A program made the translations under genes and the position numbers. From the NCBI RefSeq assembly GCF_001685355.1, contig NZ_CP016438.1:3658001-3722000 (forward strand): a DNA stretch of 64,000 nucleotides, given 5' to 3'. Shown here piece by piece: positions 44,418 through 51,102 of this stretch. The stretch comes from Streptomyces lincolnensis (GTDB taxonomy: Bacteria > Actinomycetota > Actinomycetes > Streptomycetales > Streptomycetaceae). The notes under the pieces were generated by a model. That model did no database searches, was not told the DNA's origin, and saw only the letters and a program-made list of their open reading frames with translations. Numbering within the stretch: position 1 is the stretch's first letter; the number at the start of each line of letters is the position of its first letter.

Positions 44418-45133
44418 GGGCGCCCCCCATGCGTGTCGTCCCCAAACACATGGGAGCAGCCGATCACGCACCCGGCAAGAACGCGTTGCGGTCAGAGTTT
44501 CCCTACGTCTATCAAGGCTCGCTGCGCTCGCTCGGCCGGTGGGCAACGGCGCTCTTCGATCGCTGGCCGCGACTCCCGCCCAAGCGCATCAACGGCCGCT
44601 TCCGGCTCGCATGCCGCCGCCACCACGATCCGGCCTCGGAGAGGGAAAAGAACAACAGCTGCCAAACCCCAACGCTCCCGTTTCAGGGGCCATCACGCAC
44701 CCCTTTCCACCCAGTTGCCTACACACGTAGGTCGGATCACCGAGGGCCGCGCAAGCGCGGCGGCGCCGGCCGGTCGCCGCCGCGCCGCCTCCATGTCTCC
44801 GCCACCGGCCGCGCCGCGCCGCCCGTCCGTCGCCACACGCAGCGGCCACATACCAACACGGGCACGGGGGCAGATGTGATCCCCAACGGTGCACGTAAAA
44901 GACGCTTTGTGCTACCGAAAGAGGCCGGATCGTGGTGGCGGCGGCACGCGGACCGACGCTGCCAGATACGCAGGCGTTCGAGCGGCGCGACGAGTCGGCG
45001 CCAAGCCACCGGCCGGACGGCGGACGCGGCCGTCAAGGAGGGGAAACCCGACGTGGCCGGGGTGATCGACTCCGTGACTTTAGCCAGCCACTTTGGGGGG
45101 AGCCTCGAAGATCATGGCCCCAACGTCGTGCTT
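44418..45133. other. Gene-free stretch of the element
   Basis: Apart from the inverted-repeat unit at 44612-44946, I see no gene with both a ribosome site and plausible composition. A 235-codon open frame on the plus strand (44429-45136) has an odd residue mixture (Arg, Pro, His) and crosses the inverted repeat, so it is taken as noise. Confidence 0.55.
44612..44946. mobile_element. MITE-like unit: 26-bp inverted repeats around 283 bp
   Basis: 44612-44637 and 44921-44946 are perfect 26-base inverted repeats (beginning TGCCGCCGCCACCACGATCC). The interior has no credible gene but contains an 11-bp GC-rich hairpin, GCGCGGCGGCG (44755-44765) with CGCCGCCGCGC (44775-44785). No target duplication is evident, and no transposase is present. 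Confidence 0.5.
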
Positions 45134-45198
45134 TAACCTCGATCTTTCGTGACGGTCCACCGACGTAGTCGGTGGACCGTCACGAAAGATCGAGGTTA
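45134..45198. repeat. Perfect 31-bp palindrome with 3-base loop
   Basis: Arms 45134-45164 and 45168-45198 are exact reverse complements around GTA. It starts TAACCTCGATCTTTCGTGAC and ends in the complement. There is no T-tract on either side, and it lies 27 bases before the small membrane-protein gene. Such length and perfection are unusual for a Streptomyces terminator. Confidence 0.9.
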
Positions 45199-45225
45199 GG
45201 GGCCAGCCCCCGGCACACTTCAAGC

Positions 45226-45801
45226 ATGACTGCAGAGCAGGCGACCGTGATCGCCGCCTTGATAGGTGTCGTGGGTGTGCTTGCTGGCGTCTGCTTCGGG
45301 CGTTGGCAGGTTCGGGACGAGGCGGTAGTGGAGCACGAGCAATGGCTCCGAGGGCAACGGCAGGAAGCCTTTACAGTTCTTCTCGCTTCCTGGGACGCAA
45401 GCATCTTGAAACTTATCGATCTACCACCCTCAAACGACGAGGAGTGGGATCATCGGGAGGCCACATACGAGGGCGATCTAATCGAGGCGACGGAAGAGTA
45501 CATCTGGAACAAGTCCCTCAAGATCAAGGGGGACCTCGACCAGCCCCTTGAGCGAGTACAACTGCTGGGTCCCAACATCGTTGATGCGGCATGTGTCGCC
45601 CTCGCCGGCACGGCGGAGACGGTAGTCCAAAAAGTTCGTCAGGTCCGGTTTCCGCTGGACGAAGCAGCCACTGAGGAACTGGACGAGCTGCGAGAACGCG
45701 CCGATGCAGCACGCACAGTGTTCTTCAACGCCGCTCGCCAGGTAATCCACACCCCGCCGAGCCCAAGGCAGAGAAAGTGGATCTTCGGACGGATAGCATG
45801 A
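45226..45801 (+). CDS. Small single-TM protein of the element
   Basis: A 191-residue protein: one N-terminal membrane helix (residues 6-25, TVIAALIGVVGVLAGVCFG), then RWQVRDEAVVEHEQWLRGQRQEAFTVLLASWD and an acidic helical cytoplasmic region. It shares its layout with the protein at 48795-49286 (TM helix, Arg-rich turn, W and R-x-x-x-F/Y...LxS helix, a later LGP/VAPD...V...A helix), a type common as orphan genes in Streptomyces accessory DNA. No catalytic motif. The ribosome site is weak. Confidence 0.6.
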   Translation: MTAEQATVIAALIGVVGVLAGVCFGRWQVRDEAVVEHEQWLRGQRQEAFTVLLASWDASILKLIDLPPSNDEEWDHREATYEGDLIEATEEYIWNKSLKIKGDLDQPLERVQLLGPNIVDAACVALAGTAETVVQKVRQVRFPLDEAATEELDELRERADAARTVFFNAARQVIHTPPSPRQRKWIFGRIA

Positions 45802-45824
45802 TGCGCCTCGGCTCCTCGCTGCGA

Positions 45825-45847
45825 TACAGCAATGAAGTACAGCAACC
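45825..45847. repeat. TACAGCA double repeat, copy A
   Basis: TACAGCA, six bases, TACAGCAACC: two units 13 bases apart. Copies at 47947 and 48574 have the same spacing. About 80 bases further on, a 16-base block AGAGCTACGGATCAGA (45926-45941) is shared with copy B (48039-48054). Confidence 0.75.
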
Positions 45848-46023
45848 GCAACGACCACTTCGGTGCAAGGGCAACCGCCCCTGACCCATGCACGCTCCAT
45901 ACGACCGTCAATGACCGCTCCACACAGAGCTACGGATCAGAAGGTGCCCGTGCCCCTGCCGTGCCCGATCGACCGGCAATTGGCGGGGAACCACGGTGGT
46001 TGACGGACAGAGCACACGAGAAC

Positions 46024-46054
46024 GGCCCCCGACCGAGTTACCTGGTCGGGGGCC
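46024..46054 (-). terminator. Terminator hairpin after the tRNA-Ser fragment
   Basis: GGCCCCCGACC (46024-46034) and GGTCGGGGGCC (46044-46054) form a perfect 11-bp stem with a 9-base loop. On the minus strand it lies directly after the tRNA-like sequence and before TTCTCG, as a tRNA terminator would. Confidence 0.7.
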
Positions 46055-46100
46055 GCTGGGGTTTGAACCCACGGTGACTTGCGCCACAACGGTTTTCGAG
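46055..46100 (-). pseudogene. 3' half of a tRNA-Ser(CGA)-like gene (old att site)
   Basis: Minus strand: anticodon loop CTCGAAA, 3' anticodon stem ACCGT, class-II variable arm GTGGC-GCAA-GTCAC, then T-arm GTGGGTTCAAACCCCAG. The 5' half of the tRNA is missing: upstream sequence no longer pairs with the anticodon stem. A tRNA kept only from the anticodon loop to the terminator is the signature of an attachment site carried by an integrative element. Confidence 0.6.
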
Positions 46101-46183
46101 ATCGATGAATGTCGACACCAGACGAAGGCTTGCCTCGGCCATTGAGACTCCACCAACCTACGAAGCAAGGCCTGTTGGCCAGC

Positions 46184-46567
46184 CTAATCCGTGTTGGCAT
46201 GGTAGAGAACTACGATGTCTGACACCGACACGGCCGCGCCGACACCACCACCCTCGCCCTTAATTATAAGAATGTTCTTGGATTCTCTGACCGCGTGAGC
46301 GTCTAAGACTTCATGCCACGAACGAAGCGCATCCAAGTCTGACCGCGATTCTAGCGAGAAGTTGATTGAAAGCCCGGGGTTGTCGTTTATCTGCATGGTG
46401 AGGGATATGTTCCCAGACATCGCCACCTTGAACATCAGAACGGACTTCCGTTCAGGGTCCAGATCGGGCAAGTCGAAGGTGCGCGTGGTTCTGTTGCTGG
46501 TCGAATCTGGTAGACGAAAAGCGTCGTCTGTACCTCCAACAGCAACGAATTGGGCGAACTGCGCCAT
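46184..46567 (-). CDS. A+T-rich orphan gene, 127 aa, function unknown
   Basis: MAQFAQFVAVGGTDDAFRLPDSTSNRTTRTFDLPDLD..., followed by alternating strand-like segments (SVLMFKVAMSGNISLTMQINDNPGLSINFSLES) and LDAHAVRESKNILIIKGEGGGVGAAVSVSDIVVLYHANTD. It looks like a small beta-sandwich. No signal peptide. GGGGAG before ATG 46567 is a proper ribosome site. Codons such as ATA and ATT (in NILII) are rare in the host, marking recent transfer. Confidence 0.6.
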   Translation of the reverse strand: MAQFAQFVAVGGTDDAFRLPDSTSNRTTRTFDLPDLDPERKSVLMFKVAMSGNISLTMQINDNPGLSINFSLESRSDLDALRSWHEVLDAHAVRESKNILIIKGEGGGVGAAVSVSDIVVLYHANTD

Positions 46568-47150
46568 TGATCGCTCCCCTTACTTCGATTGGAGGCCGAG
46601 CCGTCGTAGGCAACGGCGGACCGCGGAGTTGCCCTGCGGCAGTGCCTCTGGGCGCGGCAAGTCTCGAATCTACTCGCACGAGAGGGCCCCCAACAGGGGC
46701 CACGCGGGCCCAATTGAGGAAACGAGACGCTTCACAGCCCTAGCTGCACAACAGTGAATTATAGTAGCCACAGCGGTCCGTCTCGCCTCTATAATGCCGA
46801 TTGGCAACCCGGCGGCGACTCGTGTAGTCGGGAGTATCCTTCTGACATAAGCCGCGGATTAGAAACTCTCACATTCGAGTCCTATCGAGCACGCCAGTCA
46901 AGGCCCTCCGTGGATCATCCAGGGAGCCTCTCGCCTGCAGGGCAGTATCTCGCAACTTCAACTTGTGCATCCTGAGCTACGAAGCCACTCACAGGCCACA
47001 CGACGCTCAACCCCCTCTTTGGATCGCACGGGTAGATCAATAATTCTGCACCTAAAAGTAACAAGAAGCGCTCAGAAGGTTGACACTATCTTTAACTGAG
47101 TGCAGCCTTGGGTCGCTCAAGCTAGGCAAAATCTAATTGGAAGGTGAAAA
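46568..47150. other. A+T-rich intergenic stretch of the element
   Basis: 583 bases with no supported gene. A GGCCCC/GGGGCC hairpin lies at 46685-46701. The right part (46740-47150) is the poorest in G+C of the window. A TTGACA at 47079-47084 might be a -35 box for the gene at 47151, but no convincing -10 is found at normal spacing. Confidence 0.5.
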
Positions 47151-47678
47151 ATGGATCAGGAAGCTGTTGGTGCTGCAACTCCGGAGGTCGGAACCGAGAT
47201 AAAATTCCCTGGCAATGTACTTAGGGTTCGCTATTCTATCGGGGCGTATATGCGGTGGGACGAACCTGGCCGATTCGGCGTTGTAGCGCAGCGAACAATC
47301 GGGCTTGCGCCTCCTGCACCCCAATGGCCAAATGTCTGCACTCCAACGCGGCTTCTCGACCTAATGGGCTACGCCACGACGGGATCTGACGGTTCGACGA
47401 TCATACATGTGCGTAACTTCGTCTGCTGGGACGAATGGAAGATTGCGTCAGAAGACGAGGTCTGGGTTACAGCTACGGTCCGGTCCGACGATCCCGTGTT
47501 CTTAACTCATGTGGTTCAGGTGCCGCCACCCGTGCTGCCCGGTCCACCACCACCGCCGACCGAGGTCGACCTACAGATACGGATCTTTTCCTGGGATGGA
47601 GCCGGACAGCCCAAGCCAAATGTCAATTTCACATGGCGTGCTGTTTTGAGTGTGTCTCTTCCGAGCGGGGAGGGGTAG
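47151..47678 (+). CDS. Orphan gene, 175 aa, function unknown
   Basis: GGAAGGTG lies six bases before ATG 47151, a strong site. The protein has three zones: an N-terminal strand-rich part (EIKFPGNVLRVRYSIGAYMRWDEPGRFGVVAQRTIGLA), a middle (STIIHVRNFVCWDEWKIASEDEVWVTATVRSDDPVFLTHVVQV), then a PPPVLPGPPPPP linker and a final strand segment with DLQIRIFSWDGAGQPKPNVNFTWRAVLSV. No signal peptide or membrane helix. Composition is clearly lower in G+C than the chromosome, indicating foreign origin. I do not recognise a family. Confidence 0.6.
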   Translation: MDQEAVGAATPEVGTEIKFPGNVLRVRYSIGAYMRWDEPGRFGVVAQRTIGLAPPAPQWPNVCTPTRLLDLMGYATTGSDGSTIIHVRNFVCWDEWKIASEDEVWVTATVRSDDPVFLTHVVQVPPPVLPGPPPPPTEVDLQIRIFSWDGAGQPKPNVNFTWRAVLSVSLPSGEG

Positions 47679-48134
47679 TACATAGCGGAATCCAACCGGA
47701 ACGACTGTGTGGCCCTACTCGAAGAAGCGTGCCTCATGCTCTATTCCTGGGTGGCCGCCCCTGCACACGAGCCCGACATGGCGCCACGCGCTGACGCAGT
47801 CGCTCGAGCTGAGCGCGTCTGACCACCAGGAGACTGGCGGCGAGGCTGTGGACCATTCGTGGACCGGTCACCCGATAATCGGTGCGCGCAGAGGCAGTGA
47901 CCTGTGCACATGTCTGAGACCGAAGCGCCCTCCGGAGCCGTTGCTGTACAGCAACGAAGTACAGCAACCAACTCCGCCCAGTAGCACGCCTTGGAAGCCC
48001 CAATGTGACTGCTATGACCGGCACTGACCGATCCAAATAGAGCTACGGATCAGATAGCCGTTCGCCGACTGTCTAGCTGACGCTGGGTTCCTTGGCTGGC
48101 ACCCGTTGACCTGATCCCCGAGGGCACCACGAAC
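47679..48134. other. Intergenic stretch holding repeat copy B
   Basis: No supported gene in these bases. The main content is the TACAGCA repeat (47940-47969) and the block AGAGCTACGGATCAGA (48039-48054). Confidence 0.5.
47940..47969. repeat. TACAGCA double repeat, copy B, with palindrome
   Basis: GTTGCTGTACAGCAAC (47940-47955) is a perfect 16-base palindrome, and TACAGCA recurs 13 bases later (47960). The half-site is therefore GTACAGCAAC, present here three times, once inverted. Confidence 0.75.
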
Positions 48135-48192
48135 CTGGGAGGGGTGCAAGGTCGTTCATCCGGCAGGGTGCTCCACCTTGCACCCCTCCCAG
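48135..48192. promoter_or_regulatory. 18-bp inverted repeat upstream of a small ORF
   Basis: CTGGGAGGGGTGCAAGGT (48135-48152) and its exact complement (48175-48192) flank 22 bases and end 54 bases before the next start. It could be a repressor operator pair or an RNA hairpin in the leader; the inner ends GCAAGGT/ACCTTGC look like protein-binding half-sites. Confidence 0.6.
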
Positions 48193-48245
48193 AACCGTGG
48201 CGGGCGGAGCCCATCAGGACAACGGGCACCGACCAAGGAGACGCC

Positions 48246-48518
48246 ATGCAGGAAGCACACAGGCTGATGAAGTTCGCACTCGAAGCCACGCCGGACGGAG
48301 GCGCGAGGCTCCTGATTCGCACCATCGTCCCGGCCGAGGACGCACCCAGGGCGCTCTACGAGACCGTCATCGACATCGAGCCGCGCATGGCTGACATCGT
48401 GCGGAGCCAAGTACTGCGCGAGATCCCCGACCGGCCGAAGTCTCAGCGGTCCCGGGAAGAGATCAAGGCAGACGTCGCGCAGCGCATGGTCGAGATAGAG
48501 GTCGCGCTCTTCGGGTGA
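48246..48518 (+). CDS. Small hypothetical protein, 90 aa
   Basis: MQEAHRLMKFALEATPDGGARLLIRTIVPAEDAPRALYETVIDIEPRMADIVRSQVLREIPDRPKSQRSREEIKADVAQRMVEIEVALFG. AAGGAG lies five bases before ATG 48246. Predicted to have two or three strands then two helices. No known motif. A strong hairpin follows it. The regulatory inverted repeat upstream suggests it is genuinely expressed. Confidence 0.6.
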   Translation: MQEAHRLMKFALEATPDGGARLLIRTIVPAEDAPRALYETVIDIEPRMADIVRSQVLREIPDRPKSQRSREEIKADVAQRMVEIEVALFG

Positions 48519-48525
48519 GCGTCAC

Positions 48526-48549
48526 GGGCCCCGGCTCAGGTCGGGGCCC
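48526..48549 (+). terminator. Terminator-like hairpin
   Basis: GGGCCCCG (48526-48533) pairs with CGGGGCCC (48542-48549), eight bases after the small ORF stop. Confidence 0.6.
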
Positions 48550-48573
48550 AGCCTCATCCGAAGGGGACTGCGG

Positions 48574-48596
48574 TACAGCACGGAAGTACAGCAACC
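48574..48596. repeat. TACAGCA double repeat, copy C
   Basis: TACAGCA, six bases, TACAGCAACC, same spacing as copies A and B; it lies directly after a terminator hairpin and 200 bases from a leftward gene end. Confidence 0.75.
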
Positions 48597-48794
48597 GTGG
48601 CGACCGCAGGTGACGGTCCCGGACCGCTGCCAACCCCATGACCAAGTCGGGAGACCTCAACGGACTTCGTGCCCGTAGTTCGCATAGAGGGGGCGTTACG
48701 CAAGATCTACCACAGGCGCCGTACTTGGCTGCCGGACGGCACCACCTGTCGGCTTGACTCGGCCGTTGAGACTCCGCTGATCGATCTGCCTCAA

Positions 48795-49286
48795 TCAGCG
48801 ATGCCGCGAAGATGGTGGTTGCAGATCGTCACGCATCACCTGTTGCAATGCTTCCATGCCTGCGAGAAACGGATCCCGTACCGCTGCATATTCGGCAGAT
48901 TCCGGGCGAAGAGACTCGACAGCAAGGGTTTCTCGAATGACACGGAGCCGCTCAAAGACCGGTAGGGCGGTTTGATAGACGTGATCGGGTGCGACGATAG
49001 CCAATTCTCGCAGCATGGACGCGGCATCACTATGTTGAGGGTCGCTATGGAAGGCGTCGTGCACTCTGTCTCGTCGGACATCCGCCGGGTGATCACGAAA
49101 CGCCCCAACGATCATCCTGCTGTGCGTATGCGCCAGAGACGTCAGGAAGCGTGCATATACACCCCGCTTCGTCTCGCCCCAGTATCGATCTTGTTCTCTG
49201 CGTGACCGAGCGAGATCCGTGACGAGCGTTGTCCCGACACCGAAGATGGCTCCGATGGCGGCAACCGCGAGAGTCCCCAGCTCCAT
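48795..49286 (-). CDS. Small single-TM protein of the element (second)
   Basis: A 163-residue protein: MELGTLAVAAIGAIFGVGTTLVTDLARSRREQDRYW gives one membrane helix and an Arg-rich stop-transfer end. KRGVYARFLTSLAHTHSRMI and LRELAIVAPDHVYQTALPVFERLRVI are amphipathic helices. Same plan as the protein at 45226-45801. Ribosome site weak (GAGGG about 17 bases upstream). No enzymatic motif; function unknown. Confidence 0.6.
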   Translation of the reverse strand: MELGTLAVAAIGAIFGVGTTLVTDLARSRREQDRYWGETKRGVYARFLTSLAHTHSRMIVGAFRDHPADVRRDRVHDAFHSDPQHSDAASMLRELAIVAPDHVYQTALPVFERLRVIRETLAVESLRPESAEYAAVRDPFLAGMEALQQVMRDDLQPPSSRHR

Positions 49287-49392
49287 ACAGGAAGCGTACG
49301 ACCCTCACAGGTTGACGAGGGCGAGTACGGATCGTTCGTAGATCCAATGGCTGGTGGCGTGCCCTCTGTCTACCGTCACCTATGAAGATCGA

Positions 49393-49410
49393 GTCGAATA
49401 CGTGTCGAAG
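49393..49410. repeat. Candidate integrase arm-type site, right
   Basis: Exact copy of 43072-43089 in the same orientation, 70 bases inside attR. Confidence 0.5.
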
Positions 49411-49480
49411 ATGCACAACTTGATTGATCTACCAGCCAGGACTGCGCAGGTCAGCCATACGGTGACGCTGCACCAGGTGA

Positions 49481-49564
49481 GCGCCTTCTAAGCGCTTGGC
49501 CGCAGGTTCGAGTCCTGCCGGGGGCGCAAGTCTCCGCCCTCCCCTCGGGAGGGCGTTTTTGCTG
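49481..49564. repeat. attR: displaced original tRNA-Arg 3' half and terminator
   Basis: Repeats 42881-42964 with two mismatches. It contains the anticodon-to-acceptor 3' half of the tRNA, without a 5' half, and the hairpin GCCCTCCC-CTC-GGGAGGGC-GTTTTT (49536-49560). It ends two bases before the stop codon of the FAD gene, so the ancestral tRNA and that gene converged here. Confidence 0.85.
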
Positions 49565-49565
49565 T

Positions 49566-51005
49566 CTACCGCTCAACGGGCTCAGGCCCGGCGAGTTTGT
49601 CCAGAAGTCGGCGTTCCGCTTCGGTGAAGCACGGCTCGTCGAGGGGTGGGCGCAGCGGGCCGGCGAGGGCCGTCAGGAGCATGCGCGGGCCGACGAGGGA
49701 CGTGGGCGGGGCCTGGAGGGCCAGGACGTCCGTCAGGGCCGTGGCCGCGTGGAAGGAACCCGTCGCGGTGCGGGACAGGCGGCTGACGTAACGGTGGAGA
49801 AGCCGGTCGGCGACGCCGGGACGTCTGCCGTTCGTGGTGGAGAAGTGGATGTCCTGCCCGGTGGAGAGCGCCCAGGCCGCGTCCACCGACCGGGCGACGG
49901 CCCGCTGGGCGCGCCGGGCGAGACCTGGAGCCGGGCCGTCCGCCCACACGTCCCGCAAGGCCAACGCCCCCTGCACGGCCACCGACATCCCCTGCCCGTA
50001 CACGGGGTTGAAGGCCGCGACGGAGTCCCCGAGCGCCACCAGCCCCTCCGGCCACGCCCGGAGCCGTTCGTAGTGGTGGCGGCGGTTCGCGGTGCTGTGG
50101 GTGACGGCGACGTCGGTGAGGGGTTCGGCGTGGGTGAGGAGGTCGGCCAGGACGGGGTGGCGCAAGGTGCGGGCGAAGGGCACGAAGGCGTCCGGGGCAC
50201 GGGTGGGACGGCCGCCGGGCGCACCCATCAGGCTGACGTGCCAACGGCCCCCCTCGATCGGCAGGATGCCGCCCGATTTCGCGGGCCCCGGCAGCCGCGG
50301 GTCGGCCTGCACCCCGACGAAGGGCCAGTCCCGGGCGGGGACGGGAGCCCGATACACCCGGCTGGCGTAGACCAGCCCGGAGTCGACCTCGTCCTGCGTG
50401 AGACCGGTGATGCCCAGCCCCTCCAGCCACCGGGGCAGACGGGTGGCCCGGCCGGAGGCGTCGACGACGAGATCGGCCCGCAGGTCCGTCTCCGTACCGT
50501 CGGCGGCACGCAGCCGCACACCCGTGACGGCACGGCGGTCGCCCAGCAGCCCGACGACCTTGGTGTGCGTGCGCAGACCGACCCGGGGGTCCGCGAACAC
50601 CTGCTTCCGGACGACGGAGTCCATCAGGTCCCGGCTCGCGCTGATCAGCTGGTGGGTGGAGCGCCGCCAGCGCCGATACCAGCCCTCGGGCGAGTGGACG
50701 ACCATGTTCGTGGTCACGGGGATGCGGTGCGCGCCCGCGGCCGTCAACAGGTCACCCGTGCCCGGCAGCAGCGCCTCGACCGCCTCGATGCCGCCGGTCT
50801 GGAGGAAGTGGATGTGGACGGCCTGCGGCACCCCGGTACGCGGCTCGGGCCCCTCGGGCACCTCATGGGCCTCGACGATCTCGACTGAGCCGACTGAGCC
50901 CACGTGATCCTTCACGGCGGCCGCCGCCAACATGCCGGCCATGCTCGCCCCGACGACCACGACACGACAACCACCCGCACGCGACGCACGTAACCCATCA
51001 CTCAT
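49566..51005 (-). CDS. FAD-dependent monooxygenase (halogenase/geranylgeranyl-reductase-like)
   Basis: A 479-residue flavoprotein. The N-terminal dinucleotide fold is CRVVVVGASMAGMLAAAAVKDHV. DLVVDASGRATRLPRWLEGLG is the second FAD motif, and LVALGDSVAAFNPVYGQGMSVAVQGALAL carries the GD motif binding the FAD ribityl and pyrophosphate. The substrate is unknown. ATG 51005 follows GGGAGG nine bases upstream; the frame is open far upstream across the next gene's antisense and was rejected. It is divergent from the dehydrogenase gene. Confidence 0.88.
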   Translation of the reverse strand: MSDGLRASRAGGCRVVVVGASMAGMLAAAAVKDHVGSVGSVEIVEAHEVPEGPEPRTGVPQAVHIHFLQTGGIEAVEALLPGTGDLLTAAGAHRIPVTTNMVVHSPEGWYRRWRRSTHQLISASRDLMDSVVRKQVFADPRVGLRTHTKVVGLLGDRRAVTGVRLRAADGTETDLRADLVVDASGRATRLPRWLEGLGITGLTQDEVDSGLVYASRVYRAPVPARDWPFVGVQADPRLPGPAKSGGILPIEGGRWHVSLMGAPGGRPTRAPDAFVPFARTLRHPVLADLLTHAEPLTDVAVTHSTANRRHHYERLRAWPEGLVALGDSVAAFNPVYGQGMSVAVQGALALRDVWADGPAPGLARRAQRAVARSVDAAWALSTGQDIHFSTTNGRRPGVADRLLHRYVSRLSRTATGSFHAATALTDVLALQAPPTSLVGPRMLLTALAGPLRPPLDEPCFTEAERRLLDKLAGPEPVER

Positions 51006-51102
51006 ACCCGAGATCCTCCCAGCCCCCACCGCCCCACCGCCCTCACACGAACGCCCCGTAAAGTCGGCCCCCTTGACCGGAGAGGAACCGAAGGGACCCG
51101 AC

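Larger units (their letters stand above)
42881..49480. mobile_element. Decayed integrative element in tRNA-Arg(TCT), about 6.6 kb
   Basis: Direct repeats of the tRNA 3' half plus terminator lie exactly 6600 bases apart. The interior has a C-terminal integrase remnant at the left end, accessory orphan genes, several inverted repeats and visibly lower G+C between 46.1 and 47.7 kb. No replication, transfer (Tra/FtsK) or excisionase gene can be seen, so it is probably a deletion relic no longer able to move itself. Confidence 0.82.

Noticed and set aside
44429..45136. 235-codon plus-strand open frame in the element
   Set aside because: Composition is not protein-like, it crosses the MITE-like inverted repeat, and no ribosome site precedes it.
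46754..46975. 73-codon plus-strand frame in the A+T-rich gap
   Set aside because: No ribosome site, no motif, and chance open frames are expected there.
47079..47110. TTGACA as a promoter for the gene at 47151
   Set aside because: No acceptable -10 hexamer at 16-19 bases; left as a possibility only.
47707..48027. 106-codon plus-strand frame
   Set aside because: It runs through the TACAGCA repeat and has no ribosome site.
45926..48054. Minus-strand CCGTAGCTC segments looking like tRNA D-arms
   Set aside because: No acceptor or anticodon stem can be built around either copy, so they are treated only as part of the dispersed repeat.
45825..48596. Possible CRISPR array from the repeated TACAGCA blocks
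   Set aside because: Only three copies, separated by 2.1 kb and 0.6 kb, each a doublet; no regular spacers and no cas genes.
48669..48965. 98-codon plus-strand frame
   Set aside because: It overlaps the end of the minus-strand membrane-protein gene, which has a coherent helix pattern.
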